Assembly (NCBI RefSeq): GCF_900324465.2
Contig: NC_046626.1
Span: 21,432,496 to 21,496,495 of the forward strand
Reading direction: 5' to 3'
Origin: Anabas testudineus
Taxonomy: Eukaryota; Chordata; Actinopteri; Anabantiformes; Anabantidae
DNA length: 64,000 nucleotides
Part shown: positions 11,740-25,800 of the stretch, one piece after another
Numbering within the stretch: position 1 is the first letter of the stretch
How the letters are laid out: each line of letters starts with the position of its first letter
Position numbers and translations under genes: made by a program
The notes under the pieces: generated by a model
Told to the model about the DNA's origin: nothing
Databases searched by the model: none
Seen by the model: only the letters and a program-made list of their open reading frames with translations

Positions 11740-14300
11740 GGAATAATATAATATACATCTATAACATATTAAAGTTCATTATATTCTGCTTTTTTCATGC
11801 TTTTCTTCTGTAAATTCTAAATTAAGAATTTACATTGATATTATTGCAACCTCTGCAACATTTAATGAGAAATAAGATCAACAAATATCTTTTGCTTCCT
11901 GGTTAAATAATAAATAATTTTCCTTAAAGGATTTTTGCATGTTGTTAAGATTGTTTAACATATGTATGAAATTATGATCTTCTGATACTGAAACTATTAT
12001 TCTTAAAGATTTAAACCTGCAGTTTATGCATCTAATAAATGTCTTCAAAAGTTATTGAAATGTACTGAATTATATTTCATTGTTTTACGTAGTAAAGTTT
12101 TATTTCTCTTGCATGATGGAGAAACTATGTCATAATAAATGTGTGTATTGTTGTTGATCTCTTAGGCCACATTTACTTTACAGGCCTCAATGCTCAATTC
12201 AGATCTTTTTATGATCATAGTTCATATTCATGTCTACAAGTGACATATATCCAGCTCTGCTAAATGTGCGGATTTAACTAAAATGTTAGTGGCATGTGTA
12301 CAAACACAATAACAACTAAATCTCACTATTTATCAAAAACTCCTTGGTTACATGTTTGTTTGTTTGTATTTTATTCACATTATATTTGTTAATACTCCTG
12401 ATTTAGATGAAGATCAGAACACATTTTAGGACAAATTCATGCTGAAAACCATGAATTGTTTGCATACTTCTTCTCGCCACTGTACAAAGGTGGCACAGCT
12501 CTAATTTGGTTTGAACGTTTTGGACCTATCCATCATGGATTATGTCTCTAGTTTTGGAGAAAGTTGTGATGATTGATCTTAAGCTATTTAAATAAAAACT
12601 ACCAGACTCTCTCACACACAGTTTATAGTTTGTGTGTGTCCACAGGGTGGAAGCACAGCTTCAGTTATGATGATACACTGTACTGTAATCAGCATCAATA
12701 TGTATAAGTCAACATCTAAAATAGAACTGATAAACCAGCTGGTTATGAAAGAGAAACTCTTTCTGTAAAACATTTGAACTTCGATTTGAAGATTTAGGCA
12801 CAAAACAGTATAAAAGTCAAGTAACCTACTGGTGATGTTTCCTTTAGAAACCTCAAGGTTCACATATTAACATGATCCAGTCTGTGTAAAGTGGTTTTAA
12901 ATATAATCAGTGAGTTTGTCTCTTACAGACTGAACAAATGTGTAATTATCTACACAGTTACAATCAATTATTAATGATTATCAACCAGTACTGATAAAAA
13001 CAATAAAAACAATACTTCACTGAGTCTTTAGTTTTCTCCTGTTACACACACGTGTTTTAAATACTTTGTTTTCTTAGAGGAGTACGTAAGTCTTATACTG
13101 TTTTTATTAAATTAACTTTACTGTGTTTGAGTAAACTTTAAAATGCTAATTTTAAGAAGCAGCTTCCTGAAAATCCACTAAATGTGTCTGTAAATCACAG
13201 GTTATATTAATCGACCCCTTTAAAAGCAGCTGGTTTTAAACAGGCTGCTTCACCATCATCCAATCTAATCCTTAAAGCCTTAAAATAGTTTTAAAGGTTT
13301 TAAACCACGTCTCTGTGACATCTTGACTGTGAAATTAGCCCAAAACATCTCCTACTTTAGAGTTTTAGAGAAGCTAACCACGTTAGCCACGTTAGCCGTG
13401 TAGCATTACTGTGCAGCTAATGTGGCTAGCTTCAACAAGCTAATCAAGAAACAAAGAAGACAAACTTACTTCTTTAAAGTTTGAATGAGGTCCAGGTTTA
13501 GTCCTTCAGTCCTGAAATGAATCCAGAATCCAGATGGAGGACGAAGAGACAGTTTGGTGTTCATCAGTAAATCCAACAAGTTGAAGTTGAATTTAGCCTC
13601 TGATTAGTTAAAGTGACTCTGGATCCACAGAGACCTTTTCTCTCATCTTTAATCCTTTAATCCTAGTAAACATGTTTTAGAAACACTGTTCAAACTCTAT
13701 TTATCTTAAAGGAGACATCTGAATGCTGCTGCTGTCTCATGTAGACTGGATTAGATCAGGTCCAGCTCCTCTTCAACCAGCTCTACATCATCAAGGAGAC
13801 TGAAGATTCAATAAAACACTGTTTAAACTCTTATTCTATTTGTGAACATGCAATAAAAAAACATTTTGCTTCTTTTTAATATATTTTCCATGTTTTTTCT
13901 TTTTATGGCCAGTTCATTATTTAACCCACGTCTGTCCATGTTTCTCTGTTTCATTTTAGATCTTCATCATTTTCTTTCTCACTAAAAATAAAAACAGAAA
14001 CATATTATTACCCACTACAATCATTGTTATTCATGGAATTCAATTTTCATTTCATATAATAGAAAAGAACAGCAAATAAAAAAAATATGTCAAGCTTCAC
14101 TTTAATGTTTTACGTCTGTAAATGAACAAACGTAACCTTAGAACTTTAACTTTACATATAATTTATCTAAAGTGACGTTAAGTGGTAAAAGGTCTAATCC
14201 TAGGAGACGAACATTAAAGTGCTTGATGTGCTGCTGCATTTGTTCATCTGGACGTTTGATGCTGCGGCTGTGGTTTGATTATTGTCGTCTTGTCACCTTC
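11740..14300. other. Non-coding stretch
   Basis: AT-rich sequence with no credible exon. It holds a DNA-transposon relic (about 12.36-12.49 kb). Nothing else is recognised. Confidence 0.6.
12355..12495. mobile_element. Relic of a teleost DNA-transposon/MITE family
   Basis: The stretch TTAGATGAAGATCAGA...ACACATTTTAGGAC, ending in TCTCGCCACTGTAC, resembles a short element family common in teleosts whose end reads CTTTTTCTTGCCACTGTA. A second copy of that end is at 55.2 kb in this window. It is diverged and partial. The family name is uncertain; it looks like a non-autonomous DNA transposon. Confidence 0.5.
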
Positions 14301-14308
14301 CTCTAGCT

Positions 14309-14547
14309 CAGTGCTTCTCAAACAGTGTGACCCCAGGAAACCTGTTTATTGGCCGTACTTGAATAAAGTGGAATTGCACATCCAGCACAGCAGTAGATGA
14401 CAGTGGCGCTGTCATTGTGAGAGTGTGCGCAGAAAGTATTACTGCGGGAGGTTTGAAGTGTAGTAAACAAACCCTCAAGAGACACCAAATGCGCGAATGT
14501 TTAGTTCTTACCTGGGGGGCGTAACAGAAAATAATGGAGAAACACTG
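14309..14547. mobile_element. hAT-type MITE (Charlie-like ends), 239 bp
   Basis: The left end reads CAGTGCTTCTCAAACAG and the right end, reverse complemented, reads CAGTGTTTCTCC; this matches the CAGNGNTTCTCAA terminus of hAT-Charlie elements. The flanking 8-mers CTCTAGCT (14301-14308) and CTGTAGCA (14548-14555) agree at six of eight positions and fit the nTCTAGAn target preference of the group. It has no coding capacity, so it was mobilised in trans. Confidence 0.75.
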
Positions 14548-15628
14548 CTGTAGCAGGTCCAACCACTTTTACTGCTTCTTCCACTGCACGTTACTTTCAC
14601 TGTAGCCTGTTTTCAAATCACTATAAAGAAGGTTTTATTGAACTTGTGTGAGCTTGTGTTGTGTGACTTTATTCCTGTACTTTAAAAAACCTTTATGTCA
14701 ACATCTTATTTTCTCCATGATCCACATTTGATCATGACGAGTTTATTTTTCTAATGTCTAATTTCAGACCCTGCTGTTTTTGTCCTGTCCACTGGTTGAC
14801 TTCACTGTGTTCCTGTGTTTGCACCTGATCTCTTACCTGTCTGGACACCTGTTGTTTCCCCCATAGTTCAAACCTGATATCTGCACACTGGCCATTCCTG
14901 TGTAGATTCACTGTATGTGAAACAACACCGTCCTCAATCTATCTGCCTGTATTTTATTTTTTTTAACTCTTCTAAAAGATCCTAACTGATCATTGATTCT
15001 TAGCTAGACTGTTCAAATCAAACACACATCTGATCACGACACTGAGAAGAAGTCAAAGTTTCACCTTCAGAGCTTCTCACACACAGAGAAAAAGTTTATT
15101 CACTTCATGAAGTCTCATGGTAAAATGTAAAATTATAAAATATGAAAAATAATCCAAACAGACTTTTTAGTTATTCTTAATTTTTCACATATGTTAACAT
15201 CAGCATGTGTTTTTGTGAGAAACACAAACACATTACAGAACCAGTCTGACTCAGTCTGAACTGGTTTCAGTTGTGTTGTCGAACTCTGTCTCATGTCTTT
15301 GTGCTCTCAGTCTTTTTGTGGGACAGATTCCTGTAACACTGTTCCCTGAGATGATGTTTGGTTTAATATCAACTCCAACAATCACCTGACAAAGTCAATA
15401 ATCTCTCCTCGTCTTCAAATGGTCTTTCACAGTTTTAGGTCTTGCTGTTTGTCCCCTTCAGACTCCAGTCCTGGTCCATCGGACTGAGAGCAGCTCAGTT
15501 TAAAAAGCAGCTCAGGATTCTCCCATTCTGGATTCTGTTTCTATTTGTTCCATCTGCTTCCATTTGAATTCAACACAAACCCTCTAAGTTCACAGGAAAA
15601 CTGAGTCCAACAGCAGCTTCTAGAAACA

Positions 15629-15634
15629 TTTATT
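15629..15634 (-). terminator. il20rb: Candidate poly(A) signal of il20rb
   Basis: AATAAA on the minus strand, about 60 bp past the stop codon of il20rb. A second AATAAA at 15095-15100 would give a longer 3' UTR. Confidence 0.45.
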
Positions 15635-15693
15635 CTCTGTAAAATCCACAACGACTCAGGACTTTGGTCCAACAGACATCTGCTGAATGTGGC

Positions 15694-18600
15694 TCAGTCT
15701 TTGTCACTCGGCACGATGTGGATCTGTTCACAGTGTTCGGTCTCCAGAGGGCTCATCAGGACGTCCTGCACATGTTCCTGCACATGTTCCTGCAGAAAAC
15801 ACATGAAGAAGAATCAGGCCTCATTAAATACTGAGCAGATTTATTATTTTAGTAAAAGTCCTGACTGAAGTTTACTGTGTTTGTCCTGGAGAAACACGGT
15901 CATGACAGAAAACATCAATCTACACACAATAACTCACGATGACAACGTGAAAATAGACGTTTTAAAAATGTAGTAAAACATAAAAAATCAAAAACTGAAA
16001 TCTCTCATTTAGCAAAGTTTTCAGACCTGAAGTCACATCTGTAGAAAAATCATCTGTTTTCATTTGAATTCACAAATCATTACCAAAAATACAAAAACTA
16101 CATCCAGGGTGTAAAAACTAGCTGTGGGACTGACCAGTGAGTGAGGCAGTTGCTCCTTCTGGAAATACGTTTGGCACTGATCCGGACGGCAGTGGACGAT
16201 GGACCAGAACACGGCAAACAGCAGCCCTGCCATGAGGAGGACAGTAGCAGTCACAGTGGTCGGTGTCTTCCACACAACATCTGGACCTGGAGCTGAGTCA
16301 GAAGTCAGATATCGACAGTGAAACACGACTCTGTCTGTCTTTACACTCTGCAGAACATTTAAAGCAACCTGCATCATTTTATTAGTGATATTTATTTACT
16401 GACTATTTCAAGGTCAGTATTTGAAAAACATGATGTGATGACAGATTATTCTTAGTGAGCACGTTAAAATAAATTGATGGTTGATGTGTCTAACGAGGAT
16501 GTTTTTCATTGGTTGCTACTAGAAACAAGGCCAAACGTGTGTGTGTGTGTTTGTTGCACACCTGTACCTGTGATGGACACACAGTGAGCTTCAGTGCTGC
16601 TGCTGCGTTGCTGTGTGTGCAACACAGTCTGAGCTGTGACGCAGTACTCGGCCCCCTCCTGCAGGTCGGGAAGCTGCAGAACCATCTGCTCAGCTGGTAC
16701 CGTGTAGACGGCAGCCTGGAAGACAGAGAGACAAACACAACTCAGGTGGAACAGGTCTGTTCATTTACTTTACATGAGACAACACAGCATGATGTCTGAG
16801 TGAGGGATCTGTCCACAGGTAGAAATAAATAAAAGTAAGAAAAACAAGAGTCACAGTCAACAAGGACAGGTGGAGCAAAGAAACGATGGGAGGTGACCTC
16901 TGACCTGCTGCTCGTTGTCTTTCCTCCACACGGTCACATGGGCGACAGCAGTGAGAGGAAGTTTGTCCAGCGACACCTGAAGGACGTCTCCCACCACCGT
17001 CACCGTCACCTTCGGTTCCGTCAACACTGCTGCACATAAAATTCCCACTTATTCACTCTGTTCACCATCAACACGGGAACATCTGCTCTAGTGAAGCTGC
17101 TGCTGTCAGCGTCTTACTGTGTCTGCGGTTGAATGTTGGGCTGAGTTCGGACCACGATGACAGCTCAGACCCACACTGCGCTCTGACGCGGATGTTGTAG
17201 TCTGAGTCGGAGCCCAGGTCAAAGGTCAGATCACAGTGCTTGTGAGGAATCTTTTGGCAGTCGAGAGCGTCCACCCAGCTGCCGTTCAGGACCATCAGCT
17301 CAAACTCCCTGAAGGAGACAAAGACACAGAAAGAGTTCAAACCGGATCATTGTCATTTCACTTTTCTTTGTCAGTGTTTTCCTCAGTTATGATGGATGAA
17401 AGGTTTTCCCGTGAGATCAGGACAAGCTGACTCCTTCTCTTCTGTTTTTGTGACCTTCAGACCTGCAGCACTCAAATCTTCCCTCCAGCTACAACAGGAG
17501 TAAAGTGTACATAGCACAGTTTGATCACTTTGACCTGTTGTGCAGCACAGTACGTTCAAGATGTTCATTAGCTGATTCCAACAGTACAAAGGAGCCCTCA
17601 GCACGTGTGAGCTGTATGAGCACCTTAATATGACCACTGCCTGCACACGCTGCAGTTCAGAGCTGTGATTCATAGAAGCTGAGTCAAAGTGTTTAGATTC
17701 CTGTTCAGTGAAATAATCAGAAACGTGAGTCAGTCTCAGTCCGACAGGTGGAACCGACCTGTTCGGTTCTGTTAAAGTTATTCTGCAGGTGGGGTTCACA
17801 TAACTTTAATTAAGTTCTGATCTAGGTTCAAAGTTTTCACAGATGTGAAATATGTCAGATTGAATTTTGGGAAATGTGCGAACATGAATGTAAATTTTTA
17901 GTTTTTAAATGTTGGACAAACTTTTAACGAACACACAGTGAATCTGCTCACTGCAGCAGAGAGGAGGAAAAGTTCATGATGAGGTTTAAGACAGTGGGAA
18001 GAATTCAAGCCAACACTGATGATTAACAGTTAATCATTTAACATGTGCTAGTTTGGAACCGGGGTTAAACACATCTCCTGTTGTTGTCTTTGGTTGAAGA
18101 CTTTAAAACGACCACAACAATATTCCAGAGAGTTAATTAAAACTTTGTCTGTGGTTGATCAAATGTAGAAACTGGCTCCTGAGTGAAACCCGAAACAAAG
18201 CAGCTCTGAGTGTCTTAATACAGACACACCTGCTGTAATTAATTAAAAAGGAGTGTCAGTCATTTCCATGTTATTGGGTTTGGTCATTCGAGGACATTTT
18301 AATGTCTTAAAGCACATTAACTATAATGGACGAACCTTCAGCTGTGTGAACAAACCCTCATTAAGTTTAACGAGGTTCATTGTTTGGATGATAACAGCAG
18401 CAAAAACATTAGAAGTCAAACAGTAAGTAAAGTTAAAGTGAAGTTAAAGACTCAGAAATGTTTTCCAACCAGTTCAGCTAACGCTTGCACCAATCAGGTG
18501 TTTTCCACAGTGAAGACGAGTTATCACCGTGATCAGCAGAGCTGCTTTTAAACCCTCAGGGTGAATTCATTCTTTCTGTGTGTGACTCAGTGTGATACAC

Positions 18601-20365
18601 GTTCTGTCACTTTGTTGTTTCTGTGAAGTCATAAATGATTTTATATGTAACTACACTGTGAATGTAATAAAATGATTATGTTGTTCAATTAGGTTAAATT
18701 CTTTTTATACCAGGAAGTAACTCACACAGTGGTTGGTTTGGATGGAGGGTAAATAAACTGCAGACCTGCGTTCGAGTCCAGAGTCCTGAATGAGGCTCGG
18801 TTCTGGTTTTACTTTGAGCAGGTTTAGAGAAAGATTGTGATTGTAACCAGCCAGAACTGTACAGTTCAGTTCAAAGTCACTTCACACATACAGAGTGTTG
18901 CTCTTGTTATTTCTGTCCTTTGTTTTCATCACATTTTGCAGTTTGCAAGACGTCTTCAAAAAAGAAGAACTAGAACATCAGGCCCCGAGAACCTTGATGG
19001 ACCTGGACGAGTCCTGTATGATCAGTTAGAGCGTTATTTAAAAGTCTTACTTAAATCTGCAGCACACGTCTCGTCTCATCATCTTTATTGTTGGTGGCGT
19101 TACAAACCCCACTGTTACTCACCCCTGGAACTGGACGGAGTAGAGGACTGTAGTGTTGCAGGGAGTCTGCAGGGGGCGCCACGTCAGCGTGTGTGTCATG
19201 TCCACTGACTCCATGGCGACAGCGCTGGGAGCCGGGAGCATCCAAACATCTGCAGGGACAAAGCGTTCTGATTTTAAATCTAATTTGAGCTGATGGTGTC
19301 CGTCTGTTTCAAGCTTTGACCTTTTGACATTGGTCAGTTTAAAAAACGATTTCTGTTTTGTACCAGAGTCCAAAGAAGGACCAAGACGGACAAGCTGAGG
19401 CTGCTTAAAGTGTCCTGAATTCAACCTTCAGCCTGGTTGGCATCATGTCTATTAGTGTCAAACTTATGTCTTTTCATTTAAAATGGATTTTATTTATTGT
19501 ATTTTTTAAACCTGGAGGCCTTGTGGTGTGTTTTCATCCAGGTGTACTCAGGGTGTAGCTTCCTCTTCTTTATCAGGAGGCTCATCACTTTAAGAAACGT
19601 GTTCCACGTGGTCCATTTGTTCGATTGGCACCGGTCCGATCTGCTGAGTCACTTGTTCTTTTAAATCTGGGTCAGACACTTTCCTCAAACTATGAGTTCC
19701 TCCCTCTCCGACCTCTGCCCTCTACGTCTCTACGACTTTTTGTTTTATCCCTTTAAACGTGAAGACTTTCATTTCGTATGTGTTTTGTATTTTACTTTTA
19801 TCCTTTATTTTATGCCTCTTATCTAAACCGCAACACGACAGGAGTGAGAAGAACAGCTCTCATCTGTAGTTTGTTCCTTTTCCTGTTTTGTCTTTTAGCT
19901 TCTGGTTGTTATTGTTGGCTTCAGTGAGCACGAGACAGAAGTCTTTGTTGTGACTAGTTCACTGTAAAAAAGAAACTAAAACTCAGTCAAGTTTAGAACA
20001 GAAGGTGATTTAACTTCGTTAACTGACTTTAAACTTTGACTCTGTGCAGATTAATGATTTTTTACAGTTTACATGTTGATGTTGGTTTAAAGTTGAATCA
20101 AATGAGAACGAGTTTATTATTACAACAACTCCAGGATCCTTCTTTATCTAAACAAGACTTAATGTCTACAGTGTTGTTAACACATTCATGACCACACCCA
20201 ACACACAAACCTGATAATTAATTGATTAACAAATCTGACAGTGTTCCCAGTAGAAACTTAAAGTGGTTTTAATGTATCTGTCAGAAATATGGATTCACCT
20301 GTTATGAAGTCCAGCAGGACCAGCATCACCATCAGAGTCCAAGTCCAAGTCTGCCGCAGTCTCAT
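15694..20365 (-). CDS. il20rb: Interleukin-20 receptor subunit beta (class II cytokine receptor)
   Basis: Seven coding exons, all phase-consistent (303 aa): 20365-20299, 19249-19123, 17308-17118, 17029-16905, 16715-16568, 16292-16135, 15789-15694. Exon 1 is a signal peptide (MRLRQTWTWTLMVMLVLLDF). The first fibronectin-like domain has MLPAPSAVAMESVDM, TLTWRPL and YSVQFQGEFEL, lining up with human IL20RB (ILPAPQNLSV, YSVEYQGEYE), and ends in FNRR. Domain 2 has EGAEYCVTAQT. Exon 6 holds the membrane helix (TVTATVLLMAGLLFAVFWSI). The cytoplasmic tail is short (about 60 aa), as in accessory chains. The protein is expected to pair with IL20RA/IL22RA1-type chains and signal through JAK/STAT for IL-19/20/24-like cytokines. 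The family is certain from the exon phases and motifs; the IL20RB assignment rests on remembered human sequence and could be another CRFB member. Confidence 0.85.
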
Positions 20366-22500
20366 GACCACAGTGTTGATCTCCAGAATGAAGAAGAAGC
20401 AAAAAGTCTGGTCATGTCAGATCCACCATGTCCAAATCCAACCTGTCATCTGCGTTTAGACTGATCCAGATTCCTGTAGATCGTCCAGACTCTTCTCCAG
20501 AAAGCTGACTTCTCCTGTAGCTACTCATGCAGTTTACATTTCTGTCTGCCCTTCAGGATCCAGGAGGTAAATAAAAGCCTTCAGTCCACTGTGAAGATGC
20601 TGATAATGTCTCAGTAAATCAGATCCACATCGTCCACAGTCTGGGTTCCTCTCAGGATGAGTTTCAGTCTCTGAAGTTCTGGTCCGAACACATGAAAAAG
20701 GCGCCTGTGAAACCGAAGCCATGTGAGCTGTGATCTCTCGGTGGATCTGGTGTGTCTGGATGCTGAGGCTGGATTGTGGGTTGCAGAGCTGGTCCGACTT
20801 GTTGTCACCTCCCTCGGGGCGTCAGCTGTAATTTAGAGCTTGAACTCCAACATACCTGTCAAGACAATATGGGGCAAATAGAGCGGCCGATTCTGTTGCA
20901 GCTCGACTGGATTTTAATTGATTTATTTTTAACTCAGCAACATAAAATCACCAGGTCGGAGGACGTGGAGCGTCTGAAGGATTTAAACATCCCTTACCTA
21001 CAGAACTTCTTTGTCGGGATCTTCCACTTTAGCCCATAGAACATGAGCAATGCTGATTAATGTTGAGATGATGACAGAGAAAACAGCCTCATGTTTCTCA
21101 GGTTGTTTGTGTCTTCATCTGCTTCGTTCCTCTAATATTTCAGTAAACACCTGAAGATGTCTTTGAATTTTGCTGATTGTCTTTTCAAGTCAGTTTCATT
21201 GGAAGTAAAAGTAATAAACAAACTGTACGGTGTGAAATTTCAGAAAATAAATGTAAACTCAACAACAAATAAATTTTAAAATAATAATAATGAGAAAAAA
21301 GTGAGTTTGAGCCCAAACCTGAAATAAAACGATTTTTTTAAACAGCTTCATTTATTCTCATGTTGTTAAAATAAAAACATATTCTCTGTTTCTGACGTGC
21401 TGTTTAACCTCATCAAACACGTTCTCTTTATTTGTGGTTATAAATTATTATTTTCTTTTTTCTTAATGACGCCACATTTTGTTTCGGAGTCAGTTTCTGG
21501 TCCAGTCATCGTTTCTCTGTTTCAGTGAGAAGAACTGTGCACAGAGTCAGACTTTGGACTTTCATGATGATCAAATATTAACCAGCCATAAAACTAGAAA
21601 ACGCAGAATGACTCACACAACCTGCCTCTGTACGCTGAAACCAGAAAAACACACGTAAAACATCTGTAAAACATCTGTAACACATTAAATTTCATGTTTA
21701 GTTCTGTGCTGTTTTTCATTTGTTTCCCCTCCTTTGAATTAACCACTTTAATTTGACTGACAGTAGGGTGAAATGTTAAATGTTATGTTTTACTTCCTGC
21801 TACAGAAACTATGTGTGAATCTCCTGTTGCAGTGTTCAGTCCCCTGGAGGAAATACGTCAAAGGTGAACTTCAGTTTGTGTTGCAGCATAAACTAAATGT
21901 GGATGAACAGAAACTTCGTTCTCGTTGTCACAGTCTTTAATTTTCATCCGTCCAGATGAGGTCGTGTCACTGTAAACTACACTTTACTCCTCTTAGTTGA
22001 AAATATGTCACTACTCATTAAAGCATGACTCAACATCCAGGTACTTACAAAGGTACTTGTCACTGATGACTGGTTTATCATCATTAGAACCTGCAGCTAC
22101 AGTTTGACTGTATTACACCAACTCTTACAGCAGCTCAGATCTGAGTTGAAGTCGTCTGTTGACCTACGAGATGCTTATTAGTCTGATCTAAATCCATTTG
22201 TTCCACCTTCACTCCTCTGCTCTCAGTAGACAGGACTCAAACACCCCGGAGTCTTTTAAAACTGAACTAAAGCCCATGTCACATGCTGCAGCTGGGGCCC
22301 TGGTTTTAGTTTCATTCTTGTTTTATTGTTTTTATTAATGATTATTTACTGATTGTACAGAACTTCGTGCGTTAAAGGTGCCAAAGACTTAAATCCAAAC
22401 AAAATGAGAACTGCTGCGTTCAGATGTCAGAGGGACACAGGACTCCTCACAGTTTACACTCAGACCTGTGAATTCGTTAAAGCTGCCTGAGGTGTGGCCG
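20366..22500. other. Intergenic region between il20rb and the claudin gene
   Basis: Head-to-head interval of about 2.1 kb that must hold both promoters. I see no exon in it. A short open frame at 20776-21039 resembles nothing I know and lacks splice support. Confidence 0.5.
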
Positions 22501-22505
22501 GAGAC

Positions 22506-22506
<1 letters not shown>

Positions 22507-22539
<33 letters not shown>
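22507..22539. repeat. (CAT)n microsatellite
   Basis: About eleven CAT/ATC triplets in a row, roughly 280 bp before the claudin start codon. Confidence 0.95.
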
Positions 22540-22820
22540 TATGACCAGTACTGGGTGAATGGTGTGGGGGGAACTTCAGGGAGTGTCTCCCAGCAGTTTA
22601 TGGCCCCTGGCTCAGAGTAAAGTCCTCCTGTCAGAGCCACAGTCGCCAGATTAACTAGAAATAACAGAAGGAGACGGACGAGAGCTTCCAACAACTCCGA
22701 CTGATTCACCTCTGAGGACCAGGCCTTGAATCCTGTGGTTAGGTATTTTGAAGTTTTACTTCTAGGAGTTTGTAGCTGTTGGATTCTTTTTATCACACGT
22801 TCTCTGGAAACGTTGCCACC

Positions 22821-25800
22821 ATGTCGACGGCTATGGAATCGACCGGGTTCGTGATGTGTATCATCAGCTGGCTGGTCACCGGAGTATCGCTGGCTAATGA
22901 CCAGTGGAAGATTTCCTCTGTGTCCGGCACCATCATCACCGCCCAGAGACTGACTGAAAACTTGTGGCACTCCTGTGCCGAGAACAGCGCCGGCATGTCC
23001 GAGTGCCGGGACTTTGTGTCTCTTCTTGCTCTGCCTGGTGAGTTTTCTTCTTATTCTGGGTTCAAATCTGTTAGAAAAGAAGCTCGGTTCATTATTTTTT
23101 AAAACCTAATCACAAACTTTTAGTCTGGAGCTTTGAACTCACCGTTTCTTGAAGTTCAATAAAAACTGGGCCAACGTACCCACTGGCCGGAGGTTGGAGG
23201 ATTTTACAGCCAAAATGTTCCCGCCAAAAACAATTTAAATGAAGTTATAATGAAAACACTGATCGTCTTTACAACTGGATTCATTATTGTTGAGCAGTAG
23301 AACCAACGATACTATGATGGGAGTTAGGACCAGTTTTCATTACATCAGCTCGTACAAGATAAACGTGCGGGGGCCATTTTGAACCTGCTCCTCTACTGGC
23401 TGTAAAATGGAGGGAAACATCTGTCGAGATCAAACAGGAAGAGTCAGGAAACGAGGAGTTACTGTCACTTTAATTAGTCTTTATTCTATTCACTCTAGAT
23501 ACCTTCTTTACTGTTGTCTCTGTCTCTGATCAACTTCTTTAAGACCAGATTTTCCTTTAATGTAAATCACTCTAACACGCTGTTGATGGGTGGAAACGTT
23601 CCAGGATTTCCACTTCAACCAGTGACGAGTTTTAAAATAGAAACACTTGACTTAATTCCCCAGAGAGGACACAGATATTAAACATTAGTCCTGTTAAAGT
23701 TTGCAGCTCATCATCATTAATACGCTCTACACAGTGACCAGCTCAGCGTTTATCTCTGCTGAAACCCATAAAGAGGCGCGACAGGCGTTTCTTATCATTA
23801 GAGGCCATTTAGTCAATAAATGACTCCAACAGTGCAGCTGTAAATCACACAGTACCTGATATCACTTTAAGTTCCTCCTCTTCTTCAAACACCTTTAAAT
23901 TAAGTTTAACTTCCTGTTCCTGCTCTGTTGTGAACCTCATGTTGTTCTGACCTTTATTGACTTCCTAATAATTTGTCAGATTGTGATGCTAATTTAATTT
24001 TAGACCGTTTTATGGCTTAATCTGATAACATTCAATGTGTTTTTATTAAAATACGAACCCTGTGTGCATCATGTTCCTCTGTGCCACAGAGCTAAACTCC
24101 CTTCATCACAGTCATTCGGACTCAGTCCCACGTTTCCTTCTCTGCAGCCACAGATTCTCACTGCAAACTGAAAATAATCCCCAGCGACTGCACAAGATCC
24201 TTTGTTAATAAAAATGTGCTGTTAAAAAATAATTGAACTGACTCTGTATGTTTCTCTTCTTTCCATCACATCACATTACACAGTCTCCTAGAAATGACTT
24301 GCATATGACTGTAACTGTGATTTATCCAAAGCGTAGCTGGATTGAAAAGCCGAACCACTTCTTTCAACCAAAACACATCCTACTGACAGCGGCTCAGATA
24401 TTTGTTTATAAAGGTTTGAGTTTTTAACCAATCAGAGAATTTTAAACAATTTCTGTTGATTTCTAGATTTTTATGACTTTTTATTCATTATTGTAACAAA
24501 CACATGATGTAAATGAACATTTTCTCCTGAAGTTGATAAAAAACAGATCTTGTCAGTTTGACAGTTCACAAAATGCAGAGTTTAAATGTTTTAATGATCA
24601 GATGAAGCTAGAAGATCCAACATTATGGCTTTAAATTGGTAAAAGTTTAATTCTGGCTGTGAAACTGTTGTACAGTTCAAATACCAAATCCAACAAAGAA
24701 TAAGAATAACTCAGAATAGGTGGTTTTGTTGTTTATATCTTTGAATCATTGAGTCTCCATCTGACCTCTGTGATAAGTTCCTAGTATTTGTTTGTTTTCA
24801 TATGTTTTCATGATTGGAGCTGAGCTGTGTTGTTTCATTTCAATTATTTTTCTATTAACAAAGCAACAGAGAATCTGTGTATATGAATGAAATCCTTTTG
24901 ATTTGTTGAGTTAATGGTACAAATGTGAAACGATGTTTCTCTGTTCAGTTCATGTGCAGGCGTGTCGTGCTCTGATGATCATCTCTCTGCTGCTCGGTCT
25001 CATCTCCATGATCGTGGCTCTGCTCGGGATGAAGTGCATCAAGATCGGCTCGGCCACCGAGCAATCCAAGGCTAAGATCGCAGTGGCAGGAGGAATTCTG
25101 AGCATCCTCGCTGGTGAGGGGACAAAACGCAAGCTGAGATTTAGGTTCATTAGGCGAACACGCTGTGGATTTGTGGATAATAGCTCTTTCCCATTTTTAA
25201 TGCTGTTAAATGTGAGTATTTAAATGTTTGACTTGTGTTTGCAGGTGTCTCCTGCCTGGTGGCCTGTTCCTGGTACGCCTACAGCGTGGTGCAGGACTTC
25301 TACAACCCACTGACTGGTGGTGTGAAGTGAGTTGACCCGGAAACACGTGCATCACAGATTTGGTTTGATCCTTATGAGTTGAAGAACCGAGTAAAATAAA
25401 AAATCAACAGTGATTCTTTAATCACATCTTCGCTTGTTTCCAGGTATGAGCTGGGTACCGGCCTCTTCTTAGGCTGGGCTGGGGCCAGTCTGGCCATCGT
25501 GGGGGGAGGTTTGCTCTGCTCTGCCATGTCGAGAGCACGATCAGAAGTCAAGAAGGGGTCAGTACCACAACACGTTTTTAAAAATGACATCAGATGTGAA
25601 TCTCAAATCTCTTGTTATTAAAGTAGTTAATATTTAACATTAGCTCATTATTACCTGTTTCCTCTGCCTGTTCCTGATAAACACAAACCTTTCATTACTT
25701 TAACTGTTTAAAATGTATTAATGATTTCTGTTTCTCTCGTTTTACAGTGGTTACTATGGAAAAGCGCCACAGAAGATCTACACGGCTACAGCCAAGTCAG

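Noticed and set aside
20776-21039. 87-codon open frame with TRSEDVERLKDLNIPYLQNFF
   Set aside because: Some protein-like look, but no known family, no splice sites and a length expected by chance.
22539-22970. 143-codon minus-strand frame over the claudin first exon
   Set aside because: It is the complement of a well-supported claudin exon.
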